Source of the DNA: Rubrobacter sp.
GTDB lineage: Bacteria; Actinomycetota; Rubrobacteria; Rubrobacterales; Rubrobacteraceae
Reading direction: 5' to 3'
DNA length: 6,983 nt
Assembly (NCBI GenBank): GCA_013695335.1
Contig: JACDAR010000271.1
Coordinates: 1 to 6,983 of the forward strand
This document shows, piece by piece, positions 1-5,730 of this stretch. The notes under the pieces are model-generated. The model saw only the letters and a list, made by a program, of their open reading frames with translations. It searched no databases and was not told the DNA's origin. Within the stretch, counting starts at the first letter, position 1. Each line of letters starts with the position of its first letter. The translations under genes and the position numbers were made by a program.

Positions 1-716
1 ACGCCGTCAAGATCGACTGGGTCGAGGATCTCAACGACCCCCTGATGCGCGATTACCTCGATCCCGAGCGCTTCGCCGAGCTGATGTCGGAGAAGGGGAT
101 CACACCCGAAACCACCGTAGTCTTCTATGGGGACAAGAACAACTGGTGGGCGACCTATGCGCTATGGGTCTTCCGCCTCTTCGGTCACGACAACGTGCGC
201 GTGATGGACGGCGGGCGCGTCAAGTGGGAGGCCGAAGGCAGGGAAATGACGCAGGACGTTCCCAGCTTCGCCAGCACGGAATATCCAGTTCCAGAGCGTG
301 ACGACTCCAAGATCCGGGCGTTCAAGGAGGACGTGGACGCGCACCTCGAGGCGCATGGTTCCCTGATTGACGTGCGTAGCCCAGGCGAGTACAAGGGCGA
401 GTTGCTCCACATGCCGGACTACCCGCAGGAGGGCGCACTCAGGGGTGGTCACATCCCGACCGCTGCCAACGTTCCGTGGGCGCGGGCCGTCAGGGAGGAC
501 GGAACCTTCAAGAGCGCGGACGAGCTCAAGGAGATCTACCAGGGCGAGGCCGGCCTCGGGCAGGACGACGACGTGATCGCATACTGCCGCATCGGGGAGC
601 GCTCCAGCCACACCTGGTTTGTTCTCAAGTACCTCCTCGGCTACGACAGCGTCCGCAACTACGACGGTTCGTGGACAGAGTGGGGCAACATGGTGCGCGC
701 CCCCATCGAGCGGTAG
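1..716 (+). CDS. Thiosulfate sulfurtransferase, tandem rhodanese, 5'-truncated by the window edge
   Basis: The reading frame is open from the first complete codon at position 3 to TAG at 714-716, so the true start lies to the left of the window. What remains is the end of the N-terminal, non-catalytic rhodanese domain and a complete C-terminal catalytic domain. The active loop CRIGERSSHTWF holds the presumed persulfide-forming cysteine at 585-587, and it is preceded by the rhodanese motifs LIDVRSPGEY and GGHIPTAANVPW. A CRIGER loop is typical of the actinobacterial CysA/SseA-type thiosulfate:cyanide sulfurtransferases, which move sulfane sulfur from thiosulfate to a thiophilic acceptor; mercaptopyruvate sulfurtransferases usually have a CGSGVT-like loop. 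The enzyme is expected to be cytoplasmic. It sits 4 bases upstream of a NifU-like gene, suggesting co-transcription and that the acceptor pathway may involve sulfur or Fe-S metabolism (inference). The exact physiological acceptor cannot be read from sequence. Confidence 0.93.
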   Translation, partial: AVKIDWVEDLNDPLMRDYLDPERFAELMSEKGITPETTVVFYGDKNNWWATYALWVFRLFGHDNVRVMDGGRVKWEAEGREMTQDVPSFASTEYPVPERDDSKIRAFKEDVDAHLEAHGSLIDVRSPGEYKGELLHMPDYPQEGALRGGHIPTAANVPWARAVREDGTFKSADELKEIYQGEAGLGQDDDVIAYCRIGERSSHTWFVLKYLLGYDSVRNYDGSWTEWGNMVRAPIER

Positions 717-720
717 CAAC

Positions 721-1128
721 TTGGACCGCAAAGACCGCGTAGCGTGGCTCGTGGACCACGTCGGGAACCCCCGCCACAAAGGGGTTCTCGACGGCGCGCA
801 GGTGATAATGCCCGGCGGCAGCCCGGAGTGTGGCGGCTCCGTGAGGATTTACCTCAAAGGTGGAGAAGGCGGCAGCATCGAAGATCTCTCGTGGACCGGC
901 GAGGGCGACACCATAAGCATGGGTTCCACATCCATAGTTGTGGAGCGCGTGGTCAGCGAAGACCTCACCATGGACGAAGTGCTCGAGCTCGACTACAAGA
1001 ACCTGCTCGACGAAATCGGGCGCGAGGTGATCGGCAACCGTACCCGCAACGCCACGATGGGCCTCTCCACCCTCAAAAACGCCGTCCAGAAGTATCGGCG
1101 GGATAGACGCTCCGCAGGCGGGAAGTAG
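721..1128 (+). CDS. NifU/SufU-like scaffold-family protein with degenerate cysteine ligands
   Basis: This 135-residue protein starts at TTG 721, four bases after the sulfurtransferase stop; an in-frame GTG at 751 is possible but would cut into the conserved VDHVGNPRHKG start of the fold. The family pattern is clear along its length: NPRHKG (residues 15-20), ECGGSVRIYLK around Cys37, SWTGEGDTISMGSTS, and RNATMGLSTLKNAV near the C terminus. Canonical NifU/IscU/SufU scaffolds carry three ligand cysteines, CGD, GC-I and R-CA-L. Here only the first survives as Cys37. The Asp after CG is Gly39, the second cysteine is Asp63 (907-909) and the third is Asn110 (1048-1050). The length fits the single-domain family. 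It probably cannot build a classic [2Fe-2S] cluster alone, so it may be a sulfur-acceptor or regulatory paralogue (inference). Family assignment rests on motif recognition, not on a profile search. Confidence 0.8.
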   Translation: MDRKDRVAWLVDHVGNPRHKGVLDGAQVIMPGGSPECGGSVRIYLKGGEGGSIEDLSWTGEGDTISMGSTSIVVERVVSEDLTMDEVLELDYKNLLDEIGREVIGNRTRNATMGLSTLKNAVQKYRRDRRSAGGK

Positions 1129-1143
1129 CCGGAGGCAGCGAAG

Positions 1144-1383
1144 TTGTCGCCGACGCAGTGGTTGTTCTGGCTCATGTGGCTGGGGGCTGGCATACTCATC
1201 GTGGTTTTCTACGGTCCCATCCTTGCCAGGATGCTGCGTCAGGAAGCGGACCCGGGTGAGACTCCGGAAGACGTGCGCCAGCGCAGGCGGCGCGGAACTT
1301 CTCTCATCATCAACATCATCGTGGGGATCGTAGTTTTCCTCACTTTCTTCCAGTTCGTCTTCCCGCTCGTTCTTGGCGGATAA
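1144..1383 (+). CDS. Small two-helix membrane protein, unknown function
   Basis: A 79-residue protein starts at TTG 1144 with a clear ribosome binding site, GGAGG at 1131-1135, eight bases upstream; no ATG competes. It has two hydrophobic segments, about residues 5-27 and 53-76, joined by a short polar loop containing RQRRRR (residues 45-50). By the positive-inside rule the loop should face the cytoplasm with both termini outside. There are no cysteines or other obvious catalytic residues. The gap from the scaffold-like gene is 15 bases, so it is likely the third gene of the sulfurtransferase operon. I do not recognise the family; a membrane accessory role for that operon is only a guess from position. 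Confidence 0.75.
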   Translation: MSPTQWLFWLMWLGAGILIVVFYGPILARMLRQEADPGETPEDVRQRRRRGTSLIINIIVGIVVFLTFFQFVFPLVLGG

Positions 1384-1429
1384 CGTGCGAACCGGCCAGA
1401 TCCAGCCCTTTATTGGAGACCTTCAGATA

Positions 1430-1453
1430 GGCGGCGTGGATATCCACGCCGCC
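1430..1453. terminator. Perfect 24-bp palindrome between convergent genes, probable bidirectional terminator
   Basis: The left arm GGCGGCGTGGAT (1430-1441) is followed directly by its exact reverse complement ATCCACGCCGCC (1442-1453). It can fold as a 10-bp stem with an ATAT loop on either strand. It lies 46 bases after the stop of the membrane-protein gene and 8 bases beyond the stop of the opposing CMD gene, the expected place for a shared terminator. Neither flank has a real T-tract, so termination would depend on the very GC-rich stem or on other factors. Confidence 0.6.
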
Positions 1454-1461
1454 CGATTGGT

Positions 1462-1935
1462 TCAGCCCTGGCCCGAGCCGGCCACCTGTCCCACCGTGAC
1501 GTTGAGTCGGGTCCAGAAGTTGATCAGGGCGATCTCGATGATAAGGGCCGAGATCTCCCGCTCGTCGTAGTGCCTGGCTGCCTCTTCGAAGACTTCATCC
1601 GGTACCGCATCAGGCCGGTCGTTGAGCCTGGTGGCCGCCTCCGTTAGCGCCAGCGCGGCACGCTCCGGGTCTGTGAAGTACGGCGCCTCCCGCCAGGCGG
1701 CCACCGTGAAGATCCGCTCGTCCGTCTCGCCAGCGTTTCTAAGCTCTCGGGAGTGCATCTCGGTGCAGTAGCTGCAACCGTTGATCTGGGCCGCCCGCAG
1801 GTGGATGAGTTCGGCAGTCTTCGGCGGAAGTCCGGCTTCCCTCGCTGCCTTCCCCAGGTCAAGCAAGGGTTGCAGCGCATCGGGAACGACCATTACCGGG
1901 TTCTTCATCCGTGGTTGAATTATTGCTGTTTGCAT
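1462..1935 (-). CDS. AhpD-like carboxymuconolactone decarboxylase (CMD) family protein
   Basis: A 157-residue protein whose centre carries the AhpD/CMD signature: Glu42, then Cys54-Ser-Tyr-Cys57 and His61. The E-12-C-3-C-4-H spacing matches the proton-relay and redox cysteines of mycobacterial AhpD. Members reduce peroxides through the CxxC pair or act in related disulfide chemistry; the natural substrate is unknown. The start is ATG 1935, with AAAGGAAAGG six or so bases upstream; a second ATG at codon 10 (MKNPVMVVPDA) is where many relatives begin, so the first nine residues are uncertain. It is divergent from an ECF41-type sigma factor, and genes of this family are established neighbours and targets of ECF41 sigma factors. 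A matching promoter faces it at 2047-2073, which implies a leader of about 100 bases. Likely cytoplasmic oxidative-stress protein. Confidence 0.92.
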   Translation of the reverse strand: MQTAIIQPRMKNPVMVVPDALQPLLDLGKAAREAGLPPKTAELIHLRAAQINGCSYCTEMHSRELRNAGETDERIFTVAAWREAPYFTDPERAALALTEAATRLNDRPDAVPDEVFEEAARHYDEREISALIIEIALINFWTRLNVTVGQVAGSGQG

Positions 1936-2008
1936 GATTCCTTTCCTTTATGGGTGTCTCTGCTGGTTGCTTGCGTTTGTTGTGGGGCCGGGTTCTACTT
2001 CACCTCCT

Positions 2009-2035
2009 TGTCACATCGGCCTGGTTTCGTTGGTC
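2009..2035 (+). promoter_or_regulatory. Probable ECF41-type promoter for the sigma factor gene (autoregulation)
   Basis: TGTCACA at 2009-2015 is followed by a 16-base spacer and GGTC at 2032-2035. The described ECF41 promoter has a TGTCACA -35 and a CGTC -10, so the -35 is a full match and the -10 differs at its first base. Transcription would begin near 2041-2043, giving a leader of about 33 bases before GTG 2075. The same element occurs in mirror image at 2047-2073. Confidence 0.72.
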
Positions 2036-2046
2036 ACTACTACAAT

Positions 2047-2073
2047 GACCCGGAGCGAAGGAGGAATGTGACA
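2047..2073 (-). promoter_or_regulatory. Probable ECF41-type promoter for the CMD gene
   Basis: Read on the minus strand, TGTCACA (2073-2067) is followed by a 16-base spacer and GGTC (2050-2047), the same composite element as at 2009-2035. It points toward the CMD gene. Its -35 box lies between the Shine-Dalgarno sequence (2057-2065) and the GTG start (2075) of the sigma gene, and its spacer contains that Shine-Dalgarno. Expected start of transcription is about 2039-2041. Confidence 0.7.
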
Positions 2074-2074
2074 C

Positions 2075-2986
2075 GTGGACGAACGCGAATGGTTGGTGGA
2101 ACGCTTCGAGACACACAGATCCCGCCTGAAAGCGGTGGCGTATCGGATGCTCGGATCGCCCAGCGAAGCAGACGACGCGGTGCAGGAAGCCTGGCTACGC
2201 CTCGCGCGGAACGGGGCCGACGACGTCGAGAACCTGGGCGCATGGTTGACCACGGTCGTCGCAAGGGTGTGCCTGAACATGCTGCGCTCGCGCGGTTCGC
2301 GGCGAGAGATGCCTCTGGAAGAGTCCGTGGGCGAGTTTAGAGGGGCTCATCTGCCCGATCCCATAATTGATCGCGAAGAAGGGACTGATCCCGAGCACGA
2401 GGCCCTCCTGGCTGATTCGGTCGGCCTGGCCCTGCTTGTCGTTCTCGGCACCCTGACGCCCGCCGAACGTCTCGCGTTCGTGCTTCACGACATGTTCGCC
2501 GTGTCGTTTGGTGAGATCGCTCCCATCGTGGGCCGTTCACCGGCGGCGGCGAGGCAACTTGCTAGCCGTGCGCGTCGCAGGGTGCGTGGTGCATCCGTTA
2601 CCCCCGATGCCGACATCGCCAGCCAGCGGGAAGTCGTCGATGCCTTCCTCGCTGCGTCGCGCGAGGGCGAATTCGAGACGCTGCTCGCTGTCCTCGACCC
2701 GAACGTCTTGCTTCGAGTCGACTACGGCGCGACACCTATGGGCGGATTCAAGGAGGTGCGCGGGGCGCGGGATGTGGCCGGGCAGGCGCTTACCTTCGCG
2801 CGTTTTGCGCCCTTCGCGCAACCGGCGCTCGTCAACGGGGCCGCTGGGACCGTATCGCGTGCGCCGGACGGAAAGCCATTCTCGGTGATGGGCTTCACGG
2901 TAGTGCAGGGAAAGATCGTCGAGATATACATACTCTCCGACCCGGACCGTCTCAGCCGCCTCGACCTGTCGGCTTTAGACGATTGA
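2075..2986 (+). CDS. ECF41-type RNA polymerase sigma factor (SigJ-like) with SnoaL-like C-terminal domain
   Basis: A 303-residue sigma factor starting at GTG 2075, with AAGGAGGA at 2058-2065 as ribosome binding site; an ATG at 2066 is immediately followed by a stop, which excludes it. Region sigma2 spans about residues 6-72 (YRMLGSPSEADDAVQEAWLR, AWLTTVVARVCLNMLRS) and sigma4 about 112-170 (LTPAERLAFVLHDMF, FGEIAPIVGRSPAAARQLASRARRR). Residues 185-300 form a SnoaL/NTF2-like domain, the built-in regulator that replaces a separate anti-sigma factor in this group. Group landmarks are present in variant form: HLPDP (92-96) for the linker WLPEP, and DPDRL (289-293) for the terminal NPDKL; the usual DGGGR motif is altered to DYGAT (216-220). 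It is divergent from a CMD gene and has its own cognate-looking promoter, so autoregulation is likely. The inducing signal is unknown; oxidative stress is suggested only by the partner gene. Confidence 0.95.
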   Translation: MDEREWLVERFETHRSRLKAVAYRMLGSPSEADDAVQEAWLRLARNGADDVENLGAWLTTVVARVCLNMLRSRGSRREMPLEESVGEFRGAHLPDPIIDREEGTDPEHEALLADSVGLALLVVLGTLTPAERLAFVLHDMFAVSFGEIAPIVGRSPAAARQLASRARRRVRGASVTPDADIASQREVVDAFLAASREGEFETLLAVLDPNVLLRVDYGATPMGGFKEVRGARDVAGQALTFARFAPFAQPALVNGAAGTVSRAPDGKPFSVMGFTVVQGKIVEIYILSDPDRLSRLDLSALDD

Positions 2987-3052
2987 GGGAGGTTTCTTGC
3001 CTCCGATCCATCTTTCGATGCGCGGAAGGGCATAAGAGCGCCACCGTTCCGC

Positions 3053-3066
3053 TAAACTGCGGCCCC
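3053..3066 (+). promoter_or_regulatory. Possible -10 box for a leaderless argH transcript
   Basis: TAAACT at 3053-3058 fits the TANNNT form of a housekeeping -10 box and ends eight bases before ATG 3067. No Shine-Dalgarno sequence lies before that ATG (the preceding bases are GCGGCCCC), so transcription probably starts at or just ahead of the start codon. No good -35 box is visible near 3030-3035. Confidence 0.4.
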
Positions 3067-4467
3067 ATGACCGAGAGAGAACCATTGTGGGGCGGGAGGT
3101 TCGGCGCTTCGCCCGCCGAAGCCTTCGAGCGCCTGAACGCCTCCATCCCCTTCGATATCCGGCTCGCACCCTACGATATACGGGGCTCCATAGCCCACGC
3201 CAGGATGCTCGGGGAGACTGGCATCGTCACCCAGGAGGAATCGCGTGAACTGGTACATGGCCTTGAAACCGTGCTCGCTGAGGTCGAGGCTGGAGAGTTT
3301 TCGTGGACGCTCGCTGACGAGGACGTTCACACGGCGGTAGAGCGGCGGCTCAAGGAACTGGCTGGCGACGTGGCGCTCAAGCTGCACACGGGCCGCAGCC
3401 GCAACGATCAGGTGGCGCTCGATCTCCACCTGTTCTGCCGAGATGCCGCCAAGGAGATCAGGGAAGGCTTGCTCGCGGCAATGCGGGCGTTCGTGGATGT
3501 GGCCGAGGAGAACCGCGATGTCATTCTTCCAGGCTACACGCACCTGCAAAGGGCGCAGCCGATACTGCTCGCCCATCATTTCCTCGCGCACTTCGGGGCC
3601 TTCCGCCGCGATCTTCGGAGGTTCGAGGCGGCAGGTGAGGCGGCGAACGTCTCACCGCTCGGGGCCGCGGCGCTCGGCGGGACGCCGCATCCCGTGGACC
3701 CCGCGCTCACGGCGGCTGACCTCGGGATGGAGCCGTTGGCGAACTCGCTTGACGCCGTCTCGGACAGGGACTTCGCCCTCGACCTCATGTACGCGTGCGC
3801 CGTGCTCGGGGTGCATCTCAGCAAGATGGGGGAGGAGTGGGTGTTGTGGACATCCTCCGAGTTCGGGTTCGCGGTCCTCGACGACGCATACTCGTCCGGG
3901 TCTTCGATCATGCCCCAGAAAAAGAACCCAGACGCCTTCGAGCTGATGCGCGGCAAAGCAGGCCGTCTCATCGGCAACCTGAATTCCTTGCTCATCACCA
4001 TGAAAGGGCTTCCGCCGGGATATTCCAAAGACCTCCAGGAAGACAAAGAGCCACTGTTCGACGCCGTGGATACCGTGCTCGCCATGCTAGCCGTGCTGCC
4101 CGAGATGCTCCGCACCGCCCGCTTCGACGAAGGACGGATGTCTGACGCCGCCGGGGGATTCGCGCTGGCGACGGAGCTTGCGGATTTCCTTGCGATGGGC
4201 GGGATACCCTTCCGGGAGGCGCACCACGCCGTTGGAAGGCTCGTCAAGAGGTGCGAGGAGCTTGGGATCACGCTGGAGGAACTTCCCGAAGACGAGCTCG
4301 TCGCGGTGCATCCGGCGCTCTCGGAGCTGCCGCGCGAACTGCTCACGCCGGATGGAAGCGTGGCAAACAAACGATCGGCCGGGTCAACGTCCCCGGCCTC
4401 CGTCGCGGCGCAGCTAGAACGCGCCCGTGAGTTCCTGGATCATACGGAGCGACCGTCAGCGGGCTAG
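3067..4467 (+). CDS. argH: Argininosuccinate lyase
   Basis: This 466-residue enzyme cleaves argininosuccinate to arginine and fumarate, the last step of arginine biosynthesis, as a cytoplasmic homotetramer. Diagnostic motifs run in order: LWGGRF near the N terminus, HTGRSRNDQVA, PGYTHLQRAQP with catalytic His159, and the fumarate-lyase signature GSSIMPQKKNP (codons 3898-3930) with the mobile-loop catalytic serine at 279/280. The C-terminal stretch SAGSTSPASVAAQL is also typical. Length is normal for the family and nothing is broken. The frame stays open upstream to 2983, but ATG 3067 begins the usual TEREPLWGGRF N terminus and is preferred; it has no ribosome binding site, consistent with a leaderless message. 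argG is not adjacent in this window. A metallophosphoesterase gene follows 33 bases downstream and may share its transcript. Confidence 0.98.
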   Translation: MTEREPLWGGRFGASPAEAFERLNASIPFDIRLAPYDIRGSIAHARMLGETGIVTQEESRELVHGLETVLAEVEAGEFSWTLADEDVHTAVERRLKELAGDVALKLHTGRSRNDQVALDLHLFCRDAAKEIREGLLAAMRAFVDVAEENRDVILPGYTHLQRAQPILLAHHFLAHFGAFRRDLRRFEAAGEAANVSPLGAAALGGTPHPVDPALTAADLGMEPLANSLDAVSDRDFALDLMYACAVLGVHLSKMGEEWVLWTSSEFGFAVLDDAYSSGSSIMPQKKNPDAFELMRGKAGRLIGNLNSLLITMKGLPPGYSKDLQEDKEPLFDAVDTVLAMLAVLPEMLRTARFDEGRMSDAAGGFALATELADFLAMGGIPFREAHHAVGRLVKRCEELGITLEELPEDELVAVHPALSELPRELLTPDGSVANKRSAGSTSPASVAAQLERAREFLDHTERPSAG

Positions 4468-4500
4468 AATATCGGCGGTCCTCGACACAGGAGGCAAGCT

Positions 4501-5382
4501 ATGAAAATCGTACAGATGTCTGACGTTCACGTGGGTTCGGGGCTTTTCAGGGAGGATCTCCTTGAGGCCGCCATCGAGGAAACCAACGCGATGCGGCCGG
4601 ATCTCGTGGCGGTTGCCGGTGATCTCACGATGGAAGGACACCGCTGGGAGTTCGAGGCTGCGAGGGGTTACTTCGACCGCATCGAGTGTCCCAACGTCGT
4701 GTACGCGATGGGCAACCACGACGCCCGTAGCGTCGGTTACCGGCACTTCGAGGAGTTCTTCGGGATGCGCGAGGGTACTGCCACCGTGCCTTTCGAGGAA
4801 GGGGAGGCGAAGGTAGTAGTCCTTGACTCGACCAAGCCTGACCTCGACGAGGGCGAGGTAGGCCGCGAGCATTACGCGTGGCTGGATTCGGAGTTCAGGG
4901 GGTGGGATCGAGGCCCGAAGATCCTCATAATTCACCATCACATCCTCGCCGTTCCTGGCACGGGCCGCGACGTGAATAACCTGCGCGATGCTGGGGACGT
5001 CATGGCCATCCTGCGCGAGGTTGGCGTGGATATGGTCCTATCGGGACACAGGCACGTCCCGTATGTCTGGAGTATCTCGGGTGTTCGGATCGTGCATTCA
5101 GGAACCGTTTCGAGCATGCGCGTGCGCGGCGTGATGCCGCCTTCGTACAACGTGATCGAATTCAAACCAGATAGCATCAGCATCACGCTGCACGAACCAG
5201 GCAAGGGCGAGGCTGGACAGGAACCGCTGGCGAGCTTCTCCCGCAGACCAGTGACCACCAGCGAGTTCTACCCGGACTTCGAGCGGTTCGTTTTGTACGA
5301 CAAGCTGCCGTTCCTGAAAGGAACCAGTGGCGCCCTCGGCAAATCCTCCGACACGCCCGATTCTTCGCCCTCGTCTGGCTAA
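4501..5382 (+). CDS. Calcineurin-like metallophosphoesterase, Icc/CpdA-like
   Basis: A 293-residue protein starting at ATG 4501 with AGGAGG at 4489-4494 as ribosome binding site. All five motifs of the dinuclear metal site are present: DVH (Asp8, His10), GDLT (Asp41), GNHD (Asn72-His73-Asp74), HHH (145-147) and GHRH (His183, His185). Spacing resembles class III cyclic-nucleotide phosphodiesterases such as CpdA/Icc, but these motifs are shared by enzymes acting on phosphodiesters, phospholipids and nucleotides, so the substrate is open. There is no signal peptide or membrane segment, so it should be cytoplasmic. After about residue 215 comes a C-terminal extension, with a Ser/Pro-rich and probably disordered last 20 residues. 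It follows argH by 33 bases on the same strand; a functional link to arginine synthesis is not evident. Confidence 0.92.
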   Translation: MKIVQMSDVHVGSGLFREDLLEAAIEETNAMRPDLVAVAGDLTMEGHRWEFEAARGYFDRIECPNVVYAMGNHDARSVGYRHFEEFFGMREGTATVPFEEGEAKVVVLDSTKPDLDEGEVGREHYAWLDSEFRGWDRGPKILIIHHHILAVPGTGRDVNNLRDAGDVMAILREVGVDMVLSGHRHVPYVWSISGVRIVHSGTVSSMRVRGVMPPSYNVIEFKPDSISITLHEPGKGEAGQEPLASFSRRPVTTSEFYPDFERFVLYDKLPFLKGTSGALGKSSDTPDSSPSSG

Positions 5383-5483
5383 GCGCCAGAGCGGGGGCTT
5401 CACCAGCCTGTGTTCCGGGTGCTTCGCGGGCCGACGATGGGCCTGGAGCGCCAGAGTAGCCAATACCGACTGGTAGCGCCGGG

Positions 5484-5489
5484 TATCCT
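5484..5489 (+). promoter_or_regulatory. Possible -10 box upstream of the excisionase-like gene
   Basis: TATCCT fits a housekeeping -10 box and lies 42 bases before ATG 5532, in the 149-base gap after the metallophosphoesterase. No convincing -35 box is found about 17 bases upstream. The rest of the gap holds only short GC-rich partial repeats, including GCGCCAGAG at 5383-5391 and 5448-5456. Confidence 0.3.
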
Positions 5490-5531
5490 CTGGAGTGTCC
5501 GTCCAGGTCCAGATCTGACAAGGAGGTTGGA

Positions 5532-5711
5532 ATGGAAGACAGGGATCGCATGAACGTCACGGTGGCCGAGGCTGCCGAGTATCTCGGCGTCAGCCGCACG
5601 ACGGTCCAGGAGATGGTGGACAACGGGCAGCTCAAGGCGGACAGGTTCGCCGGAGCCATCCACATTCCCCGCGAGGAGGTAGAGCGCATCGAGCGCGAGA
5701 CCGCCCCATAG
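5532..5711 (+). CDS. Excisionase-family (HTH_17, MerR-like) small DNA-binding protein
   Basis: A 59-residue protein starts at ATG 5532 with AAGGAGG at 5520-5526, five bases upstream; a second ATG at codon 7 lacks such a site. Nearly the whole chain is one winged helix-turn-helix of the excisionase type: VTVAEAAEYLGVSRTTVQEM (residues 9-28) gives the first two helices, NGQLKADRF the turn into the wing, and HIPREEVERIERE (44-56) the closing strand and helix. Proteins of this family bind DNA as phage or integrative-element excisionases, or as free-standing chromosomal regulators. No integrase, attachment site or other mobile gene is nearby, so the second role is more likely here (inference). The usual aromatic or Arg recognition positions after SR (often STVYRLI) are TTVQEMV, so its DNA target cannot be guessed. 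Confidence 0.88.
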   Translation: MEDRDRMNVTVAEAAEYLGVSRTTVQEMVDNGQLKADRFAGAIHIPREEVERIERETAP

Positions 5712-5730
5712 AATCAACTTCTTATCTGGA

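Noticed and set aside
1998..2009. A strong minus-strand Shine-Dalgarno-like sequence AAGGAGGTGAAG in the leader of the CMD gene
   Set aside because: The only start nearby is a GTG followed by one codon and a stop, and no longer frame begins at proper distance. Probably chance, or at most a two-codon leader.
2997..3035. A 12-codon open frame starting at TTG 2997 after GGGAGG, between the sigma gene and argH, as a possible arginine-sensing leader peptide
   Set aside because: It has only two arginine codons, not in a row, no attenuator-like hairpins follow, and argH seems to be leaderless with a promoter downstream of it.
3576..4370. A 264-codon open frame on the minus strand opposite argH, and similar long antisense frames elsewhere
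   Set aside because: These are typical shadows of GC-rich coding sequence. The plus-strand argH has every family motif, while the antisense product is low-complexity Ser/Arg-rich and matches nothing I know.
5374..5390. Small hairpin TCTGGC/GCCAGA across the metallophosphoesterase stop codon
   Set aside because: Six pairs with a five-base loop, overlapping coding sequence and with no T-tract; too weak to call a terminator.
5383..5456. Nine-base direct repeat GCGCCAGAG (5383-5391 and 5448-5456) as attachment or binding sites
   Set aside because: Short, GC-rich, only two copies, and no recombinase nearby; expected by chance in this composition.
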